A program made the translations under genes and the position numbers. From Mesostigma viride (lineage: Eukaryota > Streptophyta > Mesostigmatophyceae > Mesostigmatales > Mesostigmataceae): a stretch of 64,000 bases of DNA. Under the pieces are notes generated by a model. It saw only the letters and a program-made list of their open reading frames with translations. It had not been told where the DNA came from and ran no database searches. This document shows positions 1 through 10,700 of this stretch, one piece after another (the first letter of the stretch is position 1; the number at the start of each line of letters is the position of its first letter). The stretch covers positions 7,004,034 to 7,068,033 of the forward strand of contig RPFO01000165.1 in the NCBI GenBank assembly GCA_009746045.1, given 5' to 3'.

Positions 1-657
1 CGAAGGCAGATGGTACGCAAGGATAGATGGCAAGTATACTTGCCATCTATAGTGATGAAGGAGACCACCCCCAAGCCTGTGGGGGCTCCGCGTGTGACCG
101 CGTATGTATGGCATTCATAGCGATTCGGGCCGTGGTGCCCACAACCCTGTAACTAGGACCTAGATAGCTTACATCATCCATTCCATCCCATGTTCCACAT
201 CAGATCGACTAGCTGGCACCAAGCCCGCCCTGAGCCTGGGCGCCTATGTCCTCACGTGGCGTGCCCCCGGCCGCGCGCGGCAGGGCCGCCACCCGTGGAC
301 TTTTCGTGATAGACTCGGCATGGACATGTGCTACACTAGACAGTGATCAGAATGTGCTACACTAGACGTGACGGGCTCACACCCGGGCAGCCTCCTGGTT
401 TGTCTTTAATATGGAGGCAGATGGTGCGCAAGGATAGATGGCAAGTAGTGATGAAGGAGACCACCCCCAAGCCTGTGGGGGCTCCGCGTGTGACCAAGTA
501 TGGCCGGGCATTCATAGCGATTCGGGCCACGGTGCCCACACCCCTGTAACTAGGACCTAGATAGCTTACACCATCCATTCCATCCCATGTTCCCCTCCCA
601 CTGAGGACTTATGCTCACGTGACGCAGTCACGTGTCTATTAATTAATTAATTGTTCC
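1..657 (+). mobile_element. Two nested 3' fragments of a LINE, with 3' UTR
   Basis: Bases 1-199 and 200-657 both match the 3' end of the LINE that lies on the minus strand at 2,661-5,421. The second fragment reads the last residues of the reverse-transcriptase ORF (…RQMVRKDRWQVVMKETTP…, ending at the TAA near 547), then a 3' UTR through CTAGGACCTAGATAGC and a TTAATTAATTAATT tail. An inserted stretch near 340-360 duplicates a few bases of the ORF. Both are 5'-truncated, as expected from aborted reverse transcription, and neither can be functional. Confidence 0.75.
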
Positions 658-800
658 CCTCATGCAGTCTCGTGCCTATTAATTAATTCATTCATTCATT
701 CATTATTTACCCTCCCACTGAGAACTTATGCTCACGTGACGCAGTCACGTGTCTATTAATTAATTCATCCCATGTTCCCCATGTTTACACCAACCACCTG
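601..800 (+). repeat. Repeated LINE 3' tails
   Basis: Three successive copies of the LINE 3' terminus (CACTGAGGACTTATGCTCACG … CACGTGTCTATTAATTAA, with variants) occur around 590-657, 658-712 and 713-765, each followed by TTAATTAA or ATTC microsatellite. The embedded CACGTGACGCAGTCACGTG segment is itself a near palindrome. These look like very short 5'-truncated insertions or slippage products of the tail. Confidence 0.6.
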
Positions 801-885
801 CAGGTTGTCGCCTAGAATGTATTGAAAACCACATGCCCCTTCTCAGGGGTATGTGTAACAGATCCTCCCCACGGAGGTATTCAAT

Positions 886-1440
886 AATTTATTAATTAAT
901 AGACACGTGACTGCGTCACGTGAGCACAAGTCCTCAGTGGGACGGGATCACGAGATGGAATGGATTGTGTAAGCTATCTAGGTCCTAGTTACAGGTTTGT
1001 GGGCACCATGGCTCGAATCGCTATGAATGCCATACGCGGTCACACGCGGAGCCCCCGCAGACTTGGGGGTGGTCTCCTTCATCACTACTTGCCATCTATC
1101 CTTGCGTACCATCTGCCTCCAGATTATACAGACAAACCAGGAGGCTGCCCGGGTGTGAGCCCGTCACGTCTAGGGTAGCACATGTCCAATGATGCCGAGT
1201 CTATCACGAAAAGTCCACGGGTGGCGGCCCTGGGCACCGCGCGCGGCCTGGGGCACGCCAGGTGAGGACATAATATCGCCCAGGCTGGGCGGGCTTGGTG
1301 CCAGCTAGTCTATCTTATGTGTCTACCTGATCTGTGCGGGCCAGGTGCCCGGCTAGGCCTAGGCGCCTGTGCCTAATAATGTGGGAAACATAGGGCAAAT
1401 CAGCGTACAAATCCTCATTACCACTGATGTGCAAACCAAA
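886..1440 (-). mobile_element. LINE 3' fragment (minus strand)
   Basis: Reverse complement of the same LINE 3' end: the TTAATTAA tail at about 886-900, the 3' UTR to about 990, then the C-terminal reverse-transcriptase coding sequence with many frame breaks up to about 1,440. It parallels 2,661-3,210 base for base over long stretches. It is a dead copy. The segment around 1,275-1,343 is repeated at 1,447-1,513, a small local duplication. Confidence 0.7.
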
Positions 1441-1815
1441 GGACATATCGCCCAGGCTGGGCGGGCTTGGTGCCAGCTAGTCTATCTGATGTGTCTACCT
1501 GATCTGTGCGGGACATGGGTGCCCCACGGAGGTATGTTCTTAATTAATTAATTGTATGTTCCCCTCCCACTGAGGACTTATTATTATGCTTACGTGGCGC
1601 CGTCATGCACGTGTCTGTTAATCAACTATTGTCATCAACCAAATCAATTCAGAATATAATCCGAAGCCAATAACCTGGTATCAAAGCCATCAATTAATTA
1701 ATGAATTATAAATAATGAAAAAAGTAAGCCATCAATTAATTAATGAATTACTAGACGCGTGACTGCGTCACGTGAGCATTAATTATAATATTAGGTCCTC
1801 AGTGGGAGGGAACAT
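1441..1815. repeat. Short LINE tail fragments in both orientations
   Basis: Contains a duplicate of the 1,275-1,343 LINE segment, a plus-strand 3' tail at about 1,555-1,630 and a minus-strand tail at about 1,730-1,815, separated by AT-rich sequence with repeated CATCAATTAATTAATGAATTA. Nothing coding is supported. Confidence 0.5.
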
Positions 1816-1843
1816 GGAAAGGTCTCCTCAACCTCATTCCAAC

Positions 1844-2236
1844 TTAAGTACATTGGCGTCCCAATATGCTAACTACGTGAGAAGTGTCCGGGCTGACCGC
1901 TGCCACGTGAAACACGCCCCCCGGCCGGGACTGCTCCATGGCGTTGAGCTCCTCGAGCACGTCCTCCAGCTGATTCAGTGGCCTCTTGAGAGGAGCTAGG
2001 CACTTGGGCACCTGCAGTGGGCTCCCACTTGATGGAAAAACCAGGCACACGGCACAGTGTAAGGGCATAAGACAGCACGGTGTCCCACTTCCACTCGACA
2101 TTGTCGCATGGATATAAGTGTTTGTCAATGTCCACCCTGACTTGGGGAGACAATTCATGCAGGAACCTGTGCAGAGCCTCAGAATCCGTCTGCGATAAGC
2201 ACCTTCCCGAGGGGTATGCTCCTGTTTTCTCCCCAC
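1844..2236 (-). other. Unrecognised open frame, probably transposon debris
   Basis: A 130-codon open frame, overlapped by a second open minus frame at 1,869-2,153. Neither shows a recognisable domain. The stretch LNQLEDVLEELNAMEQ could be a short helix. The island lies between LINE tails and a gag fragment, so retroelement origin is likely. On the plus strand, 2,240-2,373 encodes an acidic tail ending SSDEDYIPI, also unassigned. I would not call this a gene. Confidence 0.2.
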
Positions 2237-2502
2237 GGGCCCCGCGGCCCGTTGCTAGCCAGGGTAGAAGTCCGCAGGTGGAGGTTATTGGTCCTGAGGA
2301 TAGCCGCTACACTACCGCCTCGTCTGCCATTACAGTAGAGGACAGCTCGGATGAGGATTACATACCCATCTAGTGCTTAACAGTTGGGGGATGATGCAGA
2401 CGATATTTGTTTAAACTTTTGTGTAATTATTTTTCTAATGACATTAGCATAGTACTCCGTGGCATGCCTTTGCGCATGACACGCAAGTACCTACCTACTT
2501 AC

Positions 2503-2658
2503 TTACTCAGAATCCGAACACTGGGGGATCTTGGCTCGCAGGTTGGTGAACGCTTCCACATACTGTGGCAACGTGAGTTCTGCCTGCATACAATTAGCCA
2601 GAGAGTTCCGATCCAGGCGAAGCTGATCTTGAGGCAACAGGAATCGCCGGAAGGCTAG
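2503..2658 (-). pseudogene. Retrotransposon gag fragment
   Basis: About 51 codons read on the minus strand from 2,658 and end at a TAA at 2,503-2,505. The peptide contains FRRFLLPQDQLRLDRNSL and LTLPQYVEAFTNLRAKIP. This resembles the mid-gag helix region of Ty3/gypsy-type capsid proteins (an F-x-x-F/L…L-x-x-Y-x-x-x-F-x-x-L pattern). There is no flanking pol or LTR; the LINE tail at 2,661 abuts it. It is a remnant only. Confidence 0.5.
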
Positions 2659-2660
2659 CA

Positions 2661-5421
2661 TTAATTAATTAATTAATAGGCACGAGACTGCGTCACGTGA
2701 GCATAAGTCCTCAGTGGGAGGGGAACATGGGATGGAATGGATGGTATAAGCTATCTAGGTCCTAGTTACAGGGGTGTGGGCACCGTGGCCCGAATCGCTA
2801 TGAATGCCCGGCCATACTTGGTCACACGCGGAGTCCCCACAGGCTTGGGGGTGGTCTCCTTCATCACTACTTGCCATCTATCCTTGCGCACCATCTGCCT
2901 CCATATTACAGACAAACCAGGAGGCTGCCCGGGTGTCAGCCCATCACGTCTAGTGTAGCACATGTCCATGCCGAGTCTATCACGAAAAGTCCACAGGTGG
3001 CGGCCCTGCCGCGCGCGGCTGGGGGCACGCCAGGTGAGGACATATCGCCCAAGCTGGGCGGGCTTGGTGCCAGCTAGTCTATTTGATGTATCTACCTGAT
3101 CTGTGCGGGCCAGGTGCCCGGCTAGGCCCAGGCGCTTGTGCCTAAGAATGTGGGAAACATAGGGCAAATCAGCGTACAAATCCTCATTACTAATGTGCAA
3201 ACCAAAGGGGATGTTAAGGGCCTGGCGCAGCATCTTGGTGACGGCGCCGTCGAGTCGTTGCTCCAGCTCCTGCGTCAGTGCCCACGTCTCGGCGCCGTAG
3301 GTCAGGATCGTCAGAATGACGACCTTGAAGAGGTCACGCTTGACGATATGGGGTAGGGCGGGGTTGCTCCACCAGCGGCGGTGGTCATGGAGGTGCGCCC
3401 ACGCCATGCCGATCCGTGTCGTCATGTCGTCCTCGCAGTCGGGAAGCCAACTGCCGAGCAGCTTGAAGCGGCCTGAAGGAGGGTAGTTGACCTCGGCATC
3501 GTCTAAGAGGCGGAGTGTGGGTGGGGGCCCTGCCATGCCGAGGGCCAGGGCCTCCGTTTTGGGGCTGATTTCTAGACCAACCGCCCCAGCCTCGAGCGCC
3601 AGGCAGTCCAGCCAAAGTTGGGCAGACTCCGGCTTCTCGATGAGCGTGATGTCGTCGGCATAAATGAGGTCAGCTAGTAAATTCTGCTTGTTAGTCGGCC
3701 CCCCTTCCCCAAGCTCGTTCGTGATCGCTAGGCCAGGGGCACGGCCTGCAATGCTAGCAAAGCGAGCACGTGCCTGGCGCATAACATAATCCACTACAAT
3801 AATAAACAGGTACGGCGACAGGACGCAACCCTGCCAGACGCCGGTCTGCAGTGGGCATGGCGGGGTAATGCCGTGTTGAGTGCGCATGCACCGAAGTGGT
3901 CGACCCCTCATACAGCGTGCGGATGACGGTAATCAGGGGAGTGGGGACGCGAGCGCGAGCAAGTACAGCCCATAGAGCGTCCCAGAGGACAGAATCAAAA
4001 GCCTTGATGAAGTCGACGAAGATCAAGATTGCGGGAAACTCACCAGGTTGCAGGAGAGCGATTTCCTCGAAGAGCCGGCGACGCGCGACGAAGATGGCCA
4101 TGACGGTGTTGCGCCCAGGACGGAAGCCCATTTGACTTTCCCCAAGGTGACAGTCGAGAGCAGAACGAAGGCGGTTGAGGATCATGCGAATGAACAACTT
4201 AAGTGCGGCGCTCTGGATGCACACTCCTCTGTAGTTGGCGGGGTCGTCAGGGGGTCCTTTGTTTTTGTACAGCATAATACGGTAGCTGTGCTGCCACTCA
4301 GGAATTGGCAGCGCGTCGGCAAGCAGGATCCGGTTGCAGACGTCAAGCAGGAACCCCGTGAGCGCCGTCAGCTTAATCACCGGGGCTGGGAGCTGGTCAG
4401 GTCCAACGGCGGCCGGCATAGAAGCGGAGTTGCTTGGCGGCGGTGCTCAGCTCGAGCTCGGTGAACGGCGGGAGCTCGTTGGGGTCGGCCAGGGGTTCCG
4501 TCAGGGCTGGGTACGTGTAGTCCTGCGGCTCAGCGGCGGGCGGCGTGGGCGGCGCAGGGACGTCCGCCGGTGCTACTGCCAGGCGTGCGGCCGCCAGATA
4601 GCCAAGCGGCGGAGGCGGCGGGGGGACGCCGAGCAGCCGGGACTGGGAGGAATACCACTGGTCGAGCTGCTGCTGCGGTGAGCCAGAGAGCGTCCGCGGC
4701 GCCGGCTGCGCGCCGCCGGCGGGCCGTTGGGCGTGACGCAGGCGGGTCCAGGCGTACTTGCCGTGCTGGTCCTTGAGGTGGGCGAAGTACTCGCGGACAT
4801 GAAGGTCCTCCTGCTCCTTGGTCGCCTGCCGGATGGCCGAGTGGTAATCGGCTTTGAGGCGGGCGTAGCGGGCGGGGTCGCTGTTGTCGCGCAGGGCTTG
4901 CCGGGCCTGGATGACGGCGGGGAGCCGGTGCAGGCTGGTGAAGCGGGGCGGGCGGCGGGGGGCAGTAGGGCCCCGGCCGCGGGCAGCTTGTCAGCGAGGT
5001 GCCGAAGGGCCGATGCCGGGCCGGCAGCGAACAGCTGGGCGTGGCTGGCCGGGATGTCCAGCGCGTCGACGAACGCCTCTGCGGCGCGCTTGTGGGCGCG
5101 TTTTTCAGGGAAGTCCTCCAGAGCGTCGTCAGATTTCTCGAGCAACTGAAGTGTGCGCAAATCAGGTGGTGCCACGTGCTTACGAAAGGGCGAGGGGAAT
5201 CGCAGGTGGATGCGGGCGGTGACGATGCGATGATCGGAGCGCACCAGGGGGATCACATGCGAGCGAGCAGCTAGTACAGATGCTTGATGACGCTTGCGCA
5301 TTACAACATAGTCAATGCAGCGTTCAGTGCCAGTTGGCGAGGTGTGGGGTGGTCCCACGCGGAATGGGGTAGATTTTTGCAAGAAAAAAACGCTAATTTC
5401 AATCGTCCGAAAACCGGACAT
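2661..5421 (-). pseudogene. 5'-truncated, frameshifted LINE (endonuclease end, reverse transcriptase, 3' UTR)
   Basis: Reads on the minus strand from 5,421 to the tail at 2,661. Near 5,320-5,220 is the end of an apurinic-type endonuclease (TERCIDYVV … VRSDHRIV, the last conserved Asp-His). A low-complexity Pro/Ala/Arg linker follows, then the reverse transcriptase with FVDFIKAFDS near 4,010, GVWQGCVLSPYLF near 3,830 and the catalytic YADD near 3,650. The tail has YGAETWALT and TKMLRQALN, typical of RTE-like elements. A one-base frame change near 3,880-3,895 splits the reverse transcriptase into two overlapping frames; the linker near 4,420-4,570 is also broken. The N-terminal endonuclease is missing. 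The 3' UTR ends in a TTAATTAA-type tail. It is inactive. The RTE-like assignment is tentative. Confidence 0.8.
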
Positions 5422-5730
5422 TGCGCCGAAATTCTTGCCGAAAATTTGGCAGCCGAGCGAATTTTTAGCCGGACGGACTTTGCGCCGAAATTTTTTGTCT
5501 GCCGTGCTTCGAACTCAACCGACTCCTGCTTTTGCGTGCACTTTGTCCGATGCCTGCAGGCCACGCACGAATTTTGCGACCGAAATATGACGACTAGACA
5601 AGTTTAGCGACGACCTACATCGATCTATTGCCACTTTTGAAGTCCTTGGCCTGCTAGCAGCTTTTGATTATCAATGCCGGGAACAAAATTGCCGAAATTT
5701 TTTATTGAATCAGTATATATATGTGTGCAT
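5422..5730. other. Non-coding spacer
   Basis: No gene is supported. The stretch holds several short repeats of GCCGAAATT and its variants (TTGCGCCGAAATT at about 5,420 and 5,480, TTGCCGAAATTTTTT near 5,691), so it may be a decayed repeat. Confidence 0.4.
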
Positions 5731-6360
5731 GGTCGGTTTTCCCCCACGCGAACATCCGGTCCGAGGATGCGGATGGCGCTGCCTTCTATTCCCCCAACCA
5801 CCGGCCTGACATCGTGGTGCTGGACTTTGAGGGGGGTGGCCGGCATCTGCTTATTGACGTTTCGGTGGCGCGGCCCTTGGCTCTTAGCCACGTGGCTGGG
5901 GCCTCCCTCACGGCAGGTTACACGGCGGACCGGGCGGAGCGGGCCAAGCTCCTGGCCTACGGCGACGTCGGGCACCATCGTGTGGTGCCCTTTGTCCTGG
6001 AGGAGTTTGGGGCCATGGGGCCCCTGACCTCCGCCTTCTTCAAGGAGTGTTGCCGGCTCCGGGAGGACCGGCTGGACCTGGAGGGCCAGCGGGCCCCATG
6101 GTCGGCGCGGACCTGGACGTCATATTGGCGTCAGCGCTTGTCGGTGGCGCTGACTCGGGCCATGGCTGACATCATGCTCCGCCGTACGCGGGCTGATTTT
6201 GCGGTGCAGCAGGGCTATTAGGTTCCTCCCGTTAGGCGTTTCCATTGGTCTTATCGTAGTATAGAGCTTTGACATGGCTCTGTACATAGGTTTATAGCTG
6301 GGCGTTTGCTTTGGTTTGAGTGATTTCACTCTGCTGTAAGTAATTATATTTTTAATATAT
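5731..6360 (+). pseudogene. LINE 3' end with restriction-like endonuclease domain (copy 1)
   Basis: An open frame to the TAG near 6,219-6,221 encodes about 160 residues beginning FPHANIRSEDADGAAFYSP, then NHRPDIVVLDFEGGGRHLLI and DVSVARPLALSH. RPD followed about 15-20 residues later by IDVSV fits the PD…D catalytic pattern of the restriction-like endonuclease at the C-terminus of R2/CRE/NeSL-type LINEs. The 3' UTR continues to about 6,350. It is 5'-truncated. It is about 99 per cent identical by eye to the copy at 14,442-15,196, so both are recent. The clade is not certain. Confidence 0.6.
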
Positions 6361-6460
6361 ATATGTGCACATGTCCGTAATTTTATCATTCTCAATGAAT
6401 ATAAATATGTGCACATATAAAGTCGACATTGTCGAGTATTTGACAACTTAGGCATTGTGC

Positions 6461-7100
6461 CTAGAAAAAGGTGCCCCATCCGTCGATGTCAAAATCGCCG
6501 AAGGAGTACACTCCCTGGTACAGGTCTCCCCTGTAGTTGGGAGGCTCGCCTGTATACATTTTGGTGTTCCACTTGGCCCCGCCGTTTTCCGCAGCAGCCA
6601 GGAACTCCTGCTGGGCCTCAACCCTCAGGCGCATCATTGATACATTGGGAGAGCCCGGAATTTCCGTGCTCTCCACCACCACTCTCGCCTGATTGTCAGG
6701 CACGCATTGGTAAGCAGGGTTCAAATCTGAATCGGGTGGCACCAGATCGATCATGCCATTGCCGAACGCAATGACACCTGCACCCCACTGTGCAGAAGGT
6801 CCGAGCAACTCTACATCAATTCTGATGTTTGCAGCGTGCTCATTTTTGTCGACCATCACATAGGTATGCTGAGAACCGAAAATATCGCTCTGCTCCATTT
6901 GTGACAGTGTTAAATTTCGGCAAGCTTGGCTGCTTGCAATCGACAGGAAATTGGTGACCCCGACAGCCAGACGCGCAAGGGTTATCACTGCAGGTAGAAC
7001 CCAAAATTTGTCGATAAGGAGTAATGGAAGGGCACGACCACCAGTCACTACTATTCGCTTCACCGGACACCTTTTTCAGCTTCCGGTTAAAATTCAGCAA
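6461..7100 (-). other. Candidate degraded gene, function not recognised
   Basis: Two overlapping minus frames together look like one coding region. The first (about 7,060-6,900) encodes a Cys-rich stretch with SSDWWSCPSITPYRQILG and STCSDNPCASGCRG. The second (about 6,900 to the TAG near 6,461) encodes EQSDIFGSQHTYVMVDKNEH and continues with mixed hydrophobic and acidic sequence to a DIDGWGTFF end. The natural join would be a frame change or small intron near 6,890-6,910. The minus-strand frame 7,063-6,461 is open for 200 codons by itself. No family was recognised. It could be a secreted protein remnant, or chance. Confidence 0.3.
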
Positions 7101-7219
7101 GAGCAGCGGCGATTAGATACTAAATATTGCGTTATTGGTTCGTACCGTACCCAGACAAAAATTGTACTAGTGACGCAATTGTACTAGGCGGAATGACAAC
7201 TGCGCCCGGCAAATAAGTA

Positions 7220-7432
7220 TTTATTGCTCCAACCCCACAAAAAACTTGTTCCGGAGCTGTTCGAAGCGAAGAGCACTGCAAGGGATCGGACCCGAGCCAG
7301 ATTTGAGTGCGGAACATGGTGGCTGGCCTACCTCACTCCGAACATCAATGTGGACCCGGGTTCGAATCCTGTCATTGCTATTCTCTTCGAACAGTTCCGG
7401 AACGATTTTTTTTGTGGGGGTGGAGCAATAAA
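7220..7432. repeat. Foldback repeat with tRNA-like promoter box
   Basis: Two imperfect inverted arms, about 7,220-7,296 and 7,356-7,432, begin and end with TTTATTGCTCCA and TGGAGCAATAAA and match over about 75 bases. The right arm holds GGTTCGAATCC (7,359-7,369), a good RNA polymerase III B box, with an A-box-like TGGCTGGCCTACC about 40 bases upstream. The left arm, read on the minus strand, has the related GGGTCCGATCCC. No full cloverleaf could be built. A tRNA-derived SINE pair in inverted orientation is the likeliest reading. Confidence 0.45.
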
Positions 7433-7720
7433 TTCTCGACATTTGCAGAAACAAATGTCGAATAGATTGTGCAAAAAAATATCGAAATCCTTATCATTAT
7501 TTAAATATACAGCATAAAATTATAATGCAGTAAAAAATAACTGTTAATTGAAGGCCGCAAAAAATTATCAACTACCCTTAAACTTGCCACAGAAAGATCT
7601 CGAAAAATATATACAATATATGCGGGCACCTTTTTACACCCTACTGAAGCCCCACTCTAAAGATATAAACGAGCCGAAACTAGGGCGTCGTCTACCCGCA
7701 GCGAGACCCCAATTTCTTGT
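7433..7720. other. AT-rich 3' flank of the DDE gene
   Basis: No gene is seen. The stretch is AT-rich, as expected for a 3' flank on the minus strand. A half palindrome of the intron family (CTACCCGCAGCGAGACCCC) lies at 7,692-7,710, just beyond the stop codon. Confidence 0.4.
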
Positions 7721-10700
7721 TTAAGTCGGTGCCGGCCCCTCCGGGGCTTCATCCTTGATCACCAGCGCAGTAAGCCACTTGTCGAGCTCCTTGCTCATCC
7801 TGATGTCGGCACACATTCCGTCGCTGCGCACGCGTGCTTCTAGCCGGAGAGCCGGAGCGACGCAGAGATAGCAATTCACAAGCTCGGGCTGGCGTGACGG
7901 TGGCCAATCCTCAACGTTGAGCGTGAAATGCAGGGGGTCATGCTTATCCCGCTTCCAAATCCGAACGGGAAGAATGCCATTCCCGGCGAGGAACAGCTCC
8001 TTCTCCCGTCCGTTCCGGCCCTCGACCCACCTCTCGAAGTTCTCGTCTAACACGATCGGCCCGGCTTCGCTTACAACCTCAGCCAACCAGAACGGGTGGA
8101 TGGGATCGTGATCCGTGTCCTTGTCCGATGGAACTGCCACATAGTCGTGGAGTCTCATCTGCCGGCCCATCGCCTCCCGCTTGTCCTTCAGCTGCTCCCC
8201 CCGCGTCACCATGCGAACCGGAGGGTTGGGCTGGCTCGGTGGCAGCAAACGGACAGTTTTCATCGAGCTTCCTGCATCATTGAACTCGATGATAAACGAC
8301 CACTCGCTTAGACATCCCTCAAACCGCCCAGCCAAACAGGGCGGACAGTAGCAGGAATAGCGCCTAATCATCAAAAGGCCAGGGTCGGACTTGTCCAGTC
8401 GCCACCAATGCGCCTGCTTGATGCCAGGCACCTCCTCCACCTCCGCGCGTCGGCCGGACTCGACGTCCTGTCATCAAATAGTTAGGACAAAAAGAATACC
8501 GTTCAAGTTAGCAAAATTGACCAAAAATCAATAAAACAGGGTATAGCTGCAGAGAGACCCCTTACAAAAAAAAAATAACGACAAGACATACAGTCATCAA
8601 AATTCGACACAGGGTATAGCTGCAGAGAGACCCCATTCGAATCATAATAACAACGTACGACAAGATATCAAGTGATCGAAATTCGACACAGGGTATAGCT
8701 GCAGAGAGACCCCTTCATACCGATAGAACAAGCGAAATTTCATACCTAAAAGAAAAGCAACCCATTGACAGTATATAGGGTCTCTCTGCAGAGATACCTT
8801 TATTGGGTTTGAATTTTTGTAGAACATCGGCAGTTGACGTCTTAAAACCTGAAATAACACAAAATTCCGTACCGGGGGTAAAAGGAAGAAGTGGCGAGTG
8901 ACGTTCTCGGCCCGCGCGCGGGCCGACTCCCTGCTCGATGTCTTGCCGCCCTGCCAGTTCTGGTTCAAGTAGGCGACTAGCTGGTGGGTCTCAAGTATGT
9001 GCTGGTTTTCGGGAATCCTCTGCATTTCCCTCAAGACGCACTTGCACTTCGCTCCTTGACCATCCACCTCCCCCTTCCCATGCTGCTCCCCCATGTAGTG
9101 GAACTCAAAGGCCTGCAGGTCGGGATCCCCCATGAGCAGACCGTTAATCTGGTTAATCACGTACCTGGACTTAAACTGCACCGCGCAGTTGTCCGAGCAC
9201 ATGTACAGGTTTCGCACCTCTACCCCTACTTCTACCCGCAGGGTTTCCAGAATCTTGCGAAGAGCGTATACGAGTGCGCGCTCGCCCCGCTTGATACTGG
9301 AATCCCCCAGGAAAAAGAAGACGCGCTTTTCCAGCTCGCCGTTGAGCCGATAACGCACGATCATGGGCATCAGGATGTGGCTGCGCTTGTGGAAGTACTG
9401 CGACTGCAGTTGGACGTAGTTGCTGTTCTCGTAGTTCTCGGCCCAGTCGCCGTGCACGAGCACGTCCCCCTCTCTCAGATTCTTCTCCCGATCCTTGATT
9501 GTATCCGCCTGCGACCAGGCCGTAAAGCAGTGCACGGTGAACTTGTCCCACCTCTTAAGAATCTCGTCCCGCAGCTCAGCTGGGGTGGACCTCATTGGGA
9601 CTTGCTCGGGCCGCTTCACCTTCTTCGCCGCCCTGCCATCGGTCTCGCCCTGTTTCGCAAAGGTCCGCAAAAAGTTTCGATTTGCAATAAAATCGCATTT
9701 CGATCAGATAACTGCAACTCACAAAGGGTCTCGCTGCAGCTATAGGTCACAAAAACAAAAAGTCAACAACATTTTAACGGAGAAATGAAATCGAAATCTA
9801 CTCACCCTCACCCCTCGGGTCACAGTCTGCTCCACCATCTCGAACTTGAACCAATTCAGAATCTCCGTGGAATTCTTGTCCCGATCACACTGCACCCAGT
9901 TATTATGGATGCCGCATGATTCCTCAGGACAGAACCCCTCCACACACGCCATCTTCAGTATGCGGTGAACCCTCTCCGTCCTCGGCACCCCATCTTCGTC
10001 CTCCACCAGCCTCTCAGAAATGTCGAGGTCTTCCAGGTCCCGTCCCCGCCATTCATCTTCCCCCTCCCCCTCTTCCATCCCCCCGCCCATTCCGCCCCCT
10101 TCACGCAGCCCGTTATCCCTGCCGTCAGTCTCGGCGGACACCGGGCAGTGAAAGTGCTTGATCCAGTCCGTCGAGTGAATGGCTTTCCACATTCCGCAAG
10201 TACCGTCCGGCAGTCTGTACTTGGAGCATCCCGCACACTCCGCGCCACACTTGCAGTTCTTGCCGTGGTTCGCATTGCAGTGCTTGGTCCACGCCCCCAT
10301 GGCCGACTGCATGGTGACGTGCTTCTCACACGCGCACAGGTTCCTCTCCTTCCACTTGCCCTTGATGCAATCGGGCGCGTATTTGCAGAAGGTCGTGTAG
10401 CCCACGTGAATGCCCACGTCCTTATCATACTGGTCACTCCTTTTGTTCCAGTACGCGTGCTTTTCGAGAAAGTGATTGTACATGTCCTCCTTGGAGGTCA
10501 TGTAATAGCGCGCTCCCTCAACGGCGACGAGCACCCCGCGATTGCCATGACCCTCCCTGCTGTAAGTGCGCTTGACATCCTTCATCTGGGAGGAGGCGCG
10601 CGACTCATCATCGTGCATCCACGCGTCCACTATCGCGTCAATCACGAATTGCGGCAAAGGGCGCCCCTGGCGAGCCTGCGCGTGTCTGAGGTAGTCCAGC

